From Ciona intestinalis (Eukaryota > Chordata > Ascidiacea > Phlebobranchia > Cionidae), in contig NC_020175.2 of NCBI RefSeq assembly GCF_000224145.3, positions 336,525 through 400,524 of the forward strand: a stretch of DNA of 64,000 bases, written 5' to 3'. A model generated the notes under the pieces. That model was not told the origin of the DNA. It saw only the letters and a program-made list of their open reading frames with translations, and made no database searches. Shown in pieces: positions 1 to 10,985 of the stretch (positions are counted from its first letter, which is position 1; the number at the start of each line of letters is the position of its first letter). Made by a program: the position numbers and the translations under genes.

Positions 1-1168
1 CTAGTTGGTGAAAATATTTACTTTATACGGATAGATGTAATCATGTATTGTGTTGTGGATAGTTTGAATTTTAACATACAAGTACTTGCACACAATATCT
101 TTTATATTCTGTGATGTAATCATAAATTTTGTTGTGGACAATTTAAATATTATTAATAGAAGTGCACACAATATTTAAACACATGGTGTATTCATACACC
201 GTATGCTTAATGTAAATTTGTAACAAACTCTGTCACTTTCCACCAAATTAAAAGTCATATTTATCTCCAGTGAGGAGTTGTCCCATTTATTCGCCTACCC
301 TGCCCAAAGTAATTTCTCGGGTCGAAAATATCCCCTGGGTTGGATTCGTTCGGTGAGGAATGGATTGCTTGGAAATGTGTTGAGTAAGTTACAGATAAAT
401 AAATGTAACTTGTATTCTCATAATGACAGATGTTACAACACAGGTGTTCTGTTTCACATACCTCTTGTCCACTTATAAGTTACCACATATGTAACTCTGT
501 AAGTGAATATTGTTTAAGATTTTGTTTCAATGTATGGAAATATGGCCGATAATTTGGAAAACATACAAATATTCACCGGGTTGAAGCAATTGCCGTTAAA
601 GAATAAATTTTAAATTGCGGTAGAAAAATGCCTTTTAATAGGTTTAGTTTTCGTTTTCAGATCAAAAATATACCTCAGCTAACGCTGTAAAAAAAGTTAG
701 CCAAACACCAGTACCTAAAAAACAAGTAGTCTTGATTTTTAGGAGTATTTTTCTTTATTTAATATTACTGGGACTTTTGCATTAATTACAGAAGTGGGGG
801 GTTCATGGTACACGATGCTCGATGCGGCTGCTTTTGTGACGTCATCAAAGCTGAATTTAAAAGAATATCCGGCTGATTTTGTGTCAATGTCGTTTTACAA
901 GATGTTCGGATTTCCTACAGGTAATAATTCGACGGTGGATATGAGGTGTATGAATACATCATGTGTGTCTGCCTGTTTGGTGTATAAGAAGAAACTCATG
1001 TTATAACTCGACAGTAGCCATGAGTTGTTTGAATAATTCATGCTTGCGGTGGTGTGTCCTAAAAACTAATGTAAGGCGCAGAAAGTAAGCATAACACTTA
1101 TAAAAAATAAACTCTTTTCTTAGGCATCGGGGCACTATTGGTCCGAAACACATCGGCAAGAGAACTGA
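1..1168 (+). pseudogene. Partial second copy of MOCOS exons (probable haplotype duplicate)
   Basis: This stretch repeats the part of the MOCOS gene found at about 13311-14418, at very high identity including introns. Three exons are visible: 271-383 (SHLFAYPAQSNFSG), 792-920 (LDAAAFV and the PLP-lysine motif SFYKMFGFPTG) and 1124-1168 (GIGALLVRNTSARE), the last cut by the N-gap. One coding difference from the other copy is clear: LNLKEYP here, LDLKEYP there. No upstream or downstream MOCOS exons adjoin it, and after the gap the sequence is unrelated. I infer a mis-placed allelic contig rather than a second gene. A true recent partial duplication is the alternative. Confidence 0.8.
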
Positions 1169-1218
1169 NNNNNNNNNNNNNNNNNNNNNNNNNNNNNNNN
1201 NNNNNNNNNNNNNNNNNN
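1169..1218. other. Assembly gap, 50 N
   Basis: Run of 50 N of unknown true size. The left flank is the end of the duplicated MOCOS copy and the right flank is unrelated sequence next to a copine exon. Confidence 0.99.
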
Positions 1219-1447
1219 TGTTGTACTGACTAGTAGTTATTAATAATAGCATATATACGACCGTGTTTTGACGACTTGTTTTTTTTTTCGTAGTTTTTAC
1301 CGTATTGCGTGTTTTAACGATCGTTTTCTTGTAATTATAATTAATGTTATTGATATTATACAGAACTTTAACTCTTTGGTTCTTCATTTTTGTTGCACAT
1401 TCCCCATTTTTGAAACACTTTTTTCCACAATTTTAGCACCTCTTTAG

Positions 1448-1684
<237 letters not shown>

Positions 1685-1694
1685 TAGTTAAAGT

Positions 1695-1875
1695 AAAGTG
1701 GGGTAAGATGGGACACCTTTGGCACATAGTATTTAAGTATCCTGATCGTGTTTGAAACAATTAACAACGACCTATGGGAGCGTGAGGATACGGTTTCTAG
1801 GTTTTATAATTCTTTGAATGTTCTTGTTTGTTTTTTAATGGGACGAGAAAATAATTGAAAAATGCGTCTACTGGT
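1695..1875. mobile_element. MITE copy, right end decayed
   Basis: Member of the short inverted-repeat family described at 47083-47283. The left end reads GTGGGGTAAGATGGGACACC, and the internal motif 'gatcgtgtttgaaacaattaacaac' is recognisable. The right terminal repeat is not clear. Confidence 0.7.
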
Positions 1876-2323
1876 GCAAAAACGACGTTGCTGCCGAAAT
1901 TTGAAAAAAGATAGTAGTGAAAAATATTGATTGGTTTATATTATAGAATGTAGGAGTATCCGCTACTAAGAAAAATTATCCCAAAGGTTTGCAACTTTCC
2001 TTGCAAAGATATTCGATGATTGACATCTATTATCCGCGTTAAGTTTTAACTCCAAATTAACTTGCAAAGCAACTTTTCCCTACATGCTTGAACGTAATAT
2101 AACAAAATATTTTCTCATAGCCGATACAGTGTATGCAATATATATATAAGTTGCGTGGACATCAATCTTAACAAGTACATTCAAAGAAAACGCTTTATTA
2201 GTGAATGAAGGCAGTTCCATGTATTTTATATGAACCAACGGTTCCATTGAATTGTTGTCAACAACATAATTTGTGTCGCGCATGTTACGTCATAATGTGT
2301 GCATTCAACCGCATCATTCATAG

Positions 2324-2671
2324 ATCCCAACCTACTGAGGAGACTCCGTTACAACCTGTGGCAGCTCCCAAAGTCACCGAGAATGTTGTGACCGAAAACG
2401 GCGACAACGGAAGTGACGTCAAAGCTTCACTTATGCAGAACGAGCAACCCACCCCTGCAAATTCGCCGCTTGATGGCGCAGCTGAGTAGGTTTCGACGTC
2501 ATTCTATGATGTCATTCATATCCATAGTGTGTGACGTGTAATGACGTAATACTAACCTTCAGTGACGTCATCAACATGCATGTTTTCAGGCCGAAAGACG
2601 TCATCAAACCGGATGACGTAGCCGTTGCCGTTGACAACCAAGCTTCGACTGTCGAAGAAACTCACGCATGA
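2324..2671 (+). CDS. Last two exons of an unrecognised gene, disordered acidic C-terminus
   Basis: Two open stretches join in phase: 2324-2485 (acceptor CATAG, donor GA/GTAGGT) and 2590-2671 (acceptor TTTTCAG, stop TGA at 2669-2671). The joined peptide is about 80 residues, rich in Glu, Asp, Val, Thr, Pro and Ala. Segments include TEETPLQPVAAPKVTENVV, PANSPLDGAAE and PKDVIKPDDVAVAVDNQA, ending STVEETHA. No domain is visible and I do not recognise it. Read without splicing, the first exon would stop at 2487. It could be the disordered tail of the gene that owns the copine exon upstream, but nothing links them. Confidence 0.45.
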
Positions 2672-3500
2672 CGTCATCATCGCTGACGTCATCAATACAA
2701 CTGCACTGTCATGATAGTGACGTTTTACTTTGTGTCTTTCAAAACAAAGCGCGGGATTTCCCCAACTCGACACCCTTTATTTCGTAACAAACGAGCGATT
2801 ATGTTCCCAACATTTTTCTTTTCGATCACCGCGTGACGTCACGAATATGACGTTGTAATTCACCACGTGACGTCATAATTCGGCGGAAACCACGGCCCGT
2901 TGCACGAGCTCATGCATTTCACACCATGGTTGATTATTATTACACAATACCAATTGTGACGTGCGTATGAATTCTACGTCATAATATAAGCAATAATTTT
3001 TTGCTTCAACTACAAAAAGCAATTAAATAACTTTTTTATTTTTACAAAATCCGTATTTTCACAATTTAACTTTTCATTTCAGTGCTGCCAAACACTCTTA
3101 ATGACTGCCAGATTCTCCGACCGTGGTTGCTTTTGTGCATCACTGCAAAAAGTAGTATTTATTACAGCGTTCATTATTAGTTGCCAAAAATAGTTTTTTT
3201 TTGTTTCTAAACCGACGGTGTGAGTTCGATTCCCTGTCAAGGGACTTAAGTTTTGAATATTTTGGTGCGGATGTTATTGGTAGATGGGCTTTATTTGACG
3301 TTTTTTTATATTCTTTACGTTCTTATAGCAAACCTTACAATTTGGGACCCGGTATTGAGAAATTGGGACCCATGACGTCACACCAGTGGTCTCTTACGTC
3401 ATAATGGTCATTGTAAATAATTGTTCCTTTCCGACGAGTCTTGCATGCAATGTAACGGCGACCTGCTCAGCGAATGGTTTACGTCATAATTACGTCATTG
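2400..3500. promoter_or_regulatory. Cluster of TGACGTCA-like (CRE/ATF-type) palindromes
   Basis: More than a dozen full or half TGACGTCA/GACGTCAT sites lie in about 1.1 kb, for example near 2411, 2495, 2565, 2597, 2667, 2682, 2833, 2870, 3373, 3480 and 3492. Several fall inside the short exons at 2324-2671. In animals TGACGTCA is the consensus for CREB/ATF bZIP factors. The cluster could be a regulatory block, or the base bias of an old repeat. Confidence 0.4.
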
Positions 3501-4474
3501 CTGTTGTATCGTATACACCAAAGCGCAAATTTTTTTCTTGGTCGTCGTCGAATAAATGAGTAAATGTTAGTGGGGTTGCTTGCTTTGGGTGTAGTTCCCC
3601 CAAATCAGTGGGGGGGGGCTTGAAACGGGTAACAAAGCCAATATTCAAACTACAGGCGATCACACAGCAGGGACAGGAATTGCTTTGAACTGCCATATTC
3701 AAGTTTTATCGAACTTCACAATGACATGACTTCACCATAGCACAAGGATATAAACAAGTACCCACTGTACAAAACGAACGTTTGTAGTTTCATTGTATTA
3801 GTTCAAGCCTGTGTAAATGGCGGGGAAATCTGACAAAGAACTACACACTCGTAAATGTAACTCGCATTGTAGAAATGTGAAACAAGGTCTCACGTTTTGG
3901 TATGTCAGGTTTATGAGGAATGAGAATCTGGTTTGTGAATCTCACGTCAACCACTCTATCTTTAGAAATCAGGTTACAAATTAACTAGCACTGTGTATTT
4001 GCCACAGTTGGTAGAAATCTGAAGCATTACGTACGCTCGCTTCAGTTCGGGGGGATTTTAAAGGATTTCGACTGAAAATTTCTAAAAAATATTCTTTTTT
4101 AAAACGATGCAGGGTTAAAAGCGACTGCAGTTCTGCAGAAAATCTATGAAAAACTGGGTTGCTGGGCTCGCCTGCGGACATTTGCTGTCAATCACCTTTT
4201 TGAATCATCATATACAAAGGCAGGGTTGTGAAAGTTAAACAATATAATTTTTAAGAGTCTTCGCAAAGCTCCAGTATATAGCATGTAATCTTAGATAGCG
4301 CGTTGTTTCAGTAAACTGTTAGAAAACGTTGATTGTTTCATTAACACAGGGCAAGTGTGGCGTATGTGACCATTGTGACGTGTCCCGTACTGGGCAAAAA
4401 TCAATGACCGTATACTTTGCGAGAGTGCACAAGTTCTCCACGTTGTCTACCATGAAATATTATGTATCTATTAT

Positions 4475-4664
4475 ATAGTAGAGTGGGGGTAGATGGGACA
4501 TCTTTAACACATAATATCCAAATAGCCTGGTCGTGTTTTAAACAATTAACAACGGTCTATGGGCGTCGTGGGAATTCTATTTTATAATTCTTTAAATGTT
4601 CTTTGTTTTCTACCTAATGGAACGAGAAAATATAGAATGAAAAGCTGTCTTATCTTTCCCATAC
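4475..4664. mobile_element. MITE copy
   Basis: Begins TATAGTAGAGTGGGGGTAG and carries the shared core (cgtgttttaaacaattaac, then 'aacgagaaaatatagaatgaaaa'). The right end has decayed. Same family as 47083-47283. Confidence 0.75.
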
Positions 4665-5015
4665 ACAAGCTTAGATGGATGACAAAGAAAGGGGCAGCAA
4701 AAAGCAGTACTAATTTATCAATAAAACAATTTTTAAAATGTAGAAGCAAAATTTTGAAGTTAAATCTTCTGCCACCCTTCTATATTATCGCATCGACTTC
4801 AATTTTGTTTTACAATACCGACTAATTATGAAGCGGTCGCCAGTTTAGTCTTTAAATAATGAGATTTCGATGAGGTGTTGAACTCCCAGTTTGATTTCAA
4901 GTCGTGAAGCTTATAATGTGGTGCGCCATGAAACATTAGCGGTTTGATTGTTTAATTTCATATGGTTTGGAACTTGGGTGACTTGAAATTGAAAATTTTG
5001 ATGCGCAAGATTTAA

Positions 5016-5200
5016 TATAGTAGGGTGAGGAAGATGGCTCATCTTTTCATTCTATTTTCTAGTCTTTTTTGGTAGTAAACAAAAAATTTAAAAACGTATC
5101 CTCGCGGCTTTCATATAACGTTGCTAATTTTTCAGGAACACGATCAGGATATTTTGATATTACGCGCTGAATGTGTTCCATCTTACCCCACCCTAGTCTA
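5016..5200. mobile_element. MITE copy, inverse orientation
   Basis: Left end ATATAGTAGGGTGAGGAAGA and right end CATCTTACCCCACCCTAG. The core reads in the opposite direction to the 4475 copy (tttttcaggaacacgatcagg). Confidence 0.8.
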
Positions 5201-5434
5201 CTTATTTTTCCATTATATTCTGTTTAGTTATCATGCCCATGCTCACAGTTCCTAATAACACCAATGTTTTATATTTTTACCCACGTTAATTTAATTCGAT
5301 TTGTAATTTATATTCTCGTGTTTGTTACACTGATTTATTAAATCTTTTAAAACGGGCAAGATTGGGTTACATTAATATCAAAATCCAATAACCACTCATT
5401 CAGTTTAACTAACGTTAAGTTTCATTAAATATGT

Positions 5435-5577
5435 ATAGTATAAAACGGTAACAATAATCACCCACAAAATAACATACATGGTAACTCGTAAACTGGCACG
5501 AGATGTTAAACCCGTGTGATAACGACTGTCGTTTTCCGGCCACGCGAGAATAAAGTAAGTTACATTCATTCAGTCAA
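5435..5577 (+). repeat. SINE 3'-part fragment
   Basis: Matches the distal half of the SINE at 45480-45775: 'aacatacatggtaactcgta', then 'cgactgtcgttttccggcca' and 'aagtaagttacattcattca'. The tRNA-like head is missing. Confidence 0.7.
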
Positions 5578-8338
5578 CAACATATACGCATGTTTTTATT
5601 ATTCTTAATGGATACATTAGCGTAGATCACTTTAATTTAAACAACGAAAAGAACGAGCTAGCAGTAAAACAACAGGCGTTAAAACACGTCAACGGTAAAA
5701 ACTACACGCCGAAGGTAAAAGCGTTTTGTTGCTCAACCTATGACAATTCTGAAAAATAAAGTCATACGATTTTCCATACCAAGTTAACTGTTGTTTATGC
5801 AGTCTTACTTTAATCACACCTGCCTTAAAAATAATGCATTCAAATTCAGGAATACTGTCCCACTTTTAAGCTTAGAAAATCAAGTCAAGGTTTTTCTTAT
5901 TAACTTTATATCGGTTGCGCAATTTAACGTCAGCATCACGTGACGCACGTGCTCATCGACGTCATCAAAACACATCGCGTGCTGACCACGGGGTAGTTAG
6001 ATCAAATTTCATGTTTCAAAAGGACCGGTTTCGTTATTTAAATAATCCGTTGTCTGGTATCTCATCAATATAGCGTGACTTATGTTCTAGAAATTTTGTA
6101 AACACACTAGACACTACCGACACGATTGTCAAATCGTGTTTTAAAATGTTTATATGTCGAAAGGTCCTTAACATTTAGTTGTATTTGACTGAGATTAACT
6201 ACTAATTGCCTTGGCCACAGGTGGAATGAACCCAAAGTTCTGGTTTTGAGACTTGTTTTAACATATCATGTTTAGGTAGATTATAAGGCTTCGGTTACCA
6301 TGTAATACAATTCCCAGGAATTGCAAACGTGAAGTCTTCCTGCAATGCTAAATCGAAACATGGACATTTAAATGCATCACGACATGGCTGTGTCTATAGA
6401 CGCCCATTAAGTCATAACTTGGCAGTGCGCATGTGGTATATAAATACGATTCTTAGTCTCCAAGAAGCTAATCATGTTTAATATGTAGCGGGGGTTTACG
6501 CTGCCCGATGATTGGGCAAAACACATTCCCATACATTCTGTAACGGACTGATAATATTAAATTCGGTTTAATTACATCATCTCACAAGCGTTTAACCTTT
6601 AAGGCCACGTCATTAACTTACGTCTTTCTAAAAATCCAATCGCAACATGTTACTCATTATTGCGTAATAAAGACTATTGTTCTCTCGCAAGCGTATATTT
6701 ACATCTGTCAGACTTGGACACGCACTATTGAATTCACGTGACCCAAAATTTCCGAGATATTATTTTTTCGTAAAGTTTATGCAACGTGTGCCTGCATGGT
6801 GTAGTATAAAGAGATTCGATTTAAGAGTTGTCTTCATAATCTGAAGATTGTTCAGTATTATAAGACGTATATCAGTGCCCACCTCGCCACCCGTTATAAG
6901 TTACTTTCTAAACGTGGCTGCGTTTAAAATGTTCCCACTTTATTACAGTTGCAAAGATAAAATAATATGGAGATAAAACTAAAAGGTGTGATCATACGAG
7001 CAAAATGAATTACTGACTTGCAAAGAGATTCGAACATTAAATATGAATATCTTGAGTATAAAGTTTGACAATGAGCATGAGGATTACACCATGTATATGG
7101 GTGAAACAGGAGGAGAGAAGTTTTGAAAGTGAATAGCAAGCATGGGGTGTATTACAACGCCGGCAATCGCGTCTCGTATACAAGGAGACGTCCGTGTTAT
7201 AACTGGACAGTAAGCATGAGCGCCACAACGTAATTATGTCTGGGCCATGACAAGACATGGTGCCATTTTTATAAATTTAAAAATCTAGAATTTTGGGATC
7301 TGTCGCAAATTTTTTATGTTTTAATTAAAATCATCCTCTGGTCAAATGAGTTTCGTTTCGTCACGGCACAAACTAATTATGCGCTTCGAGAATAAACAAA
7401 ACTCGCCTCGATTAACACAAGCAACGCTGACATGACGTGTTAGAATATTACGTCTTGTATACGAAAGCCATTAATGAGTAATGTCTTGCTGTGTAATTTA
7501 TTATCTAAATTAAAACCTGAGACACGATGACAGCAGAAACTTTGCTGCTCAGAACTTTATTTTGAACCACAGGCAACAGTCACGTGTTTCATGACGTCAC
7601 AAAATCGGGTCTGATTAAATCGCCTGCGCGTTTGCCGTCATTCTGTCATTTCGTTTTCAGTGAGTTGGCGTTTCTTTCGGATTACTCAGTAGCAGCGGTA
7701 ATGAATATTGCGAAGAACTGAAGCTTCGCAAAGATTTCTGATGTTTCGTGTACTTTCGCAGGGCGATACTAATAACTGTTGTTGGGTTTAGTGGCCACGC
7801 TTTTATTTAACGCTTTTACTCGTGTAGTTTTCACCCGTAACATGGTCGTTTTGCTGCTAAATCTCCTCTCTTTGCTGTTTTATTTAATCTTGTCTGCGTT
7901 ACTGTATTAGAAAAGATAAACATTTTATGTTGTCCTTTAAAGCCGACAACTTGATTTTGTAATTTATGAATGAAATCCTTAGGCGCGGGCAAGGATCGTG
8001 GGAATCATACTATAGAATTTACCAATGCTTCCTAAATAGGTTAACGTTTATTAATTTAAGATTTTTACTTGATAACAACAATTCAGAACGACCGAGCGTT
8101 TTTATTTCGCGATGCGATTTAAAAAGAAACTTTTTAGAAATTTGCCCCGAAAACCGCCGGTTTTGTTTTAAACAAAAAGAACAAACCTCAAGAAACAGCG
8201 TTTCAGTTTATTTACGGTATATTGTCGTATATAGCTTCATTACTTAATCAAGGCGTAACTTTTACAACACAAAACCACATTATAGACAAGTTTTCAGTTC
8301 AATAAATTGTGCGTATATATCGTATTAACATTTAAAAT

Positions 8339-8498
8339 TATAGTAGGTTGGGGTAAAATGGTACATGTATTTTATTTCTTTTAAACTTTAGTCTCAAACA
8401 AAGATTAATTTTAGAATCATATTCGTAACGTAGCTAAATGCTAAAGACACGATTAGGAAATAATTCTGTTCTAAATCTTATCTTACCCCACCGTATAC
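8339..8498. mobile_element. MITE copy, shortened
   Basis: Left TATAGTAGGTTGGGGTAAAA, right TCTTACCCCACCGTATA. The interior is about 30 bases shorter than the family norm. Confidence 0.75.
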
Positions 8499-8939
8499 TG
8501 TATATTCAAAATGCTGTTGTTTTAATTATAATACCGGTCATATATGTTTATATCATCCATTGTAACAAATGAATCTTGTGTTTTAGAAAGATTGTTAAGT
8601 TAATAAGGAGAATATTGATCCTGACACATGGTGAGAAAAGTTCGTATTCATATTTAAGTTTGGATCGTTTAGTAATATATTTGCCAATTTTGCAACGGTA
8701 GTTCTTTGCTCTTTAAGTTTTTATCACGTTTAACAGACAAGGAGTGTTTACTATTCAAAAAACAACAGCTTTGTATTTATTTCATGTTAATTAAAGCAAT
8801 CATGTACTTCGTGTTGTTATACCAAATTATGTTTCTATAAATGCTTCAAAATATAATTTTGTTGTTACACAAATATGACATAATTCTATAAACGTTACTT
8901 AATTATATAAACAATACGTAACTGTAGTACCTACACGAC

Positions 8940-9025
8940 TATGAAAAAACGTTGGTAAATTTTTAAAACACGATCAGAAAATGTCGGAAAATATTTGCTG
9001 GCAGTATCCATCTTACCCCACAGAA
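8940..9025. mobile_element. MITE fragment, right half
   Basis: Core 'ttaaaacacgatcaga' and right terminal repeat 'ccatcttaccccac'. The left half is absent. Confidence 0.65.
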
Positions 9026-9694
9026 CTATAAAGAACTTATAATATTTTTGCAGAGCTCCCTAAAACGTGACGTGTTATTCGACTGGAAAGATCATTTTAA
9101 ATTTTCGATGACGTCATCAACATATCCAAAGAATTTGAAAAAGGTTCGAAGAAAGGAATTCAAAAGATTGAAAGGTGAAATAATAAGATATTTTAAACGA
9201 TAATTTCAACCTAGATTGGGTTATTTACAGTAGCTGTAAGAAAAATTTCACAACAGAATATGTGAAAATATTTTGGGGTTAATATGTGCTAACTTTATCC
9301 TGCGCGGAAGTTGCAACAAATTTGTTTTAACATCAAATGCAGACACGCGGAGGTGCATGTTGTGCTATTGCTTATTTAGATTTGGTGATGCTATAAGCCT
9401 ACTTATGTAGAACCCAAGTTCTTTGTTTTGAAACCTCACATTTTGGTTGTTTATCTCGAAACCCCGCACAGCGGAATTTATATTAGTTAGAACACGCAGC
9501 AGACAAAGCAGTGCATTTACAACAACTTATTTGATGGGAAATTTCCAAACCGCACAACCCTAGCTTTTGAAAAATCGTTTCTTTAGTTTTGCGCGTCAAA
9601 TATTTTTCAACACAAATTCCCCCAATAAATGATCGGTGGAAAACCCAGCCGACTTGGGCTTGTTTATCGATAATAGTGTATTTTTAAAGGTTTT

Positions 9695-9887
9695 TAATAG
9701 GGTGGGGGAAGACGGGACACCATTAGCACATATATTCAAAAAATCTGATCATGTTTTAAACATTTAACGGTGCTCTTTGCAAGTCGTGACGATACGGTTT
9801 TATATTTTTTCAATCTTCCTTGTTTACTACCAAATAAGACAAAAAAAAACAGAATGAAAACGTGTCCCACTTCCCCACCCTACTATA
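9695..9887. mobile_element. MITE copy, near full length
   Basis: Left end TAATAGGGTGGGGGAAGACG and right end CCCACTTCCCCACCCTACTA. About 190 bases with the shared core 'gatcatgttttaaacattta'. Confidence 0.85.
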
Positions 9888-10284
9888 TGTTGGAAATCGG
9901 TGTGCGGGTTTGGGAAATCCAAGTTAGCTCGCTGCTTACCAATTATACTCACCCATGAAGAGCAGGTACATGTAAATTGTTCGTCTTAGTTCCAAATATG
10001 GCGAAACTTACCCATTGTATTGACATGTAAGTAAGCCCCATAAATCCCCATGTGTCAGATTGCAAATGCCTGCATGGTTGAAAAGGTTGTAAGTGCCTGC
10101 TGGTGACGCAATCCATACCATTATTATAAACTTGGCCAGCGGGTTTTAAAGTTACCTATACAGTGGGTTCGGCAGAAATATGTTGTACATGTTTTTATTC
10201 TTTTACCGTTCCATTGAGCAATTTCCAAAACACATTTAAGTTATTTGCACACGACTCTAAAGTTTAGCGTTGTTAATTGTTTAA

Positions 10285-10412
10285 AATAATCAACCACACA
10301 AAGTAACATACATGGTAACTCGTAAGCTGGCACGAGGTGTATAAACACCCGTGTTATAACGACTGTCGTTTTCCGGCCACGCGAAGATAAAGCAAGTTAC
10401 ATTCACATTCAT
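10285..10412 (+). repeat. SINE 3'-part fragment
   Basis: Carries 'aacatacatggtaactcgta', 'cgactgtcgttttccggcca' and a tail rich in CATTCA. It is head-less like the fragment at 5435. Confidence 0.7.
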
Positions 10413-10756
10413 TCAAAGTACGATCATTAAATATTGGCCGTTATATGTGCTAACCATATGGCGCAGTCAACTATGGCGGGCTCCATGATGCTAATGGCAT
10501 CTTACCTCACAGTAGTATGTGGCCGGATATTAGATATCGGCTTACAACTTGAACTTGCTGCAAAATAAAATAAATTGCACGATTTGGAAAACCCGCACAG
10601 ATGGGTTTAACGGTTAATTTACTTTAAGTCAGGCGTATAAACCGATGTCTATAATAGCCTGTCCAATTTGTGTCGAAACTTCGCGGTATAGGGTCTAAAA
10701 TCTCGATGAGAGGCAGATACCATCGAAACGAAAGTATAGGTTTTAAACTGTATTAA

Positions 10757-10949
10757 TATAGTAGGATGGGGTGGGATAGGACACATTTAGCACATAACAT
10801 CAAAAATAAAAATATTCTAAACAATTAACAACGGTCTATGGGAGCCGTGACGACACGGTTTTAGAATTGTTTAAATATGTTTTGTTTACTACCAAATGGT
10901 ACGAAAAAATAGGATGAAAAAGTGTCCCATCTCCCTCTACCCTACTATA
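10757..10949. mobile_element. MITE copy, near full length
   Basis: Left TATAGTAGGATGGGGTGGGA, right CCCATCTCCCTCTACCCTAC, flanked by TA. It lies just upstream of the first MOCOS exons. Confidence 0.85.
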
Positions 10950-10985
10950 ACAGTTTATATACAAGCTGGTAGCGAATAATTTGCA

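Larger units (their letters stand above)
2780..10980. other. Gene-poor stretch
   Basis: About 8.2 kb in which I find no exon series with family similarity on either strand. It holds the CRE-like cluster at its left end, several MITE copies and SINE fragments listed separately, and otherwise unique AT-rich sequence. A weak 71-bp-repeat relative lies at about 7060-7210. Open frames here are short and lack supporting splice sites. Confidence 0.6.

Noticed and set aside
7843-7910. Short hydrophobic open frame (MVVLLLNLLSLLFYL...)
   Set aside because: About 22 codons, no splice sites, homologue or neighbour to support it.
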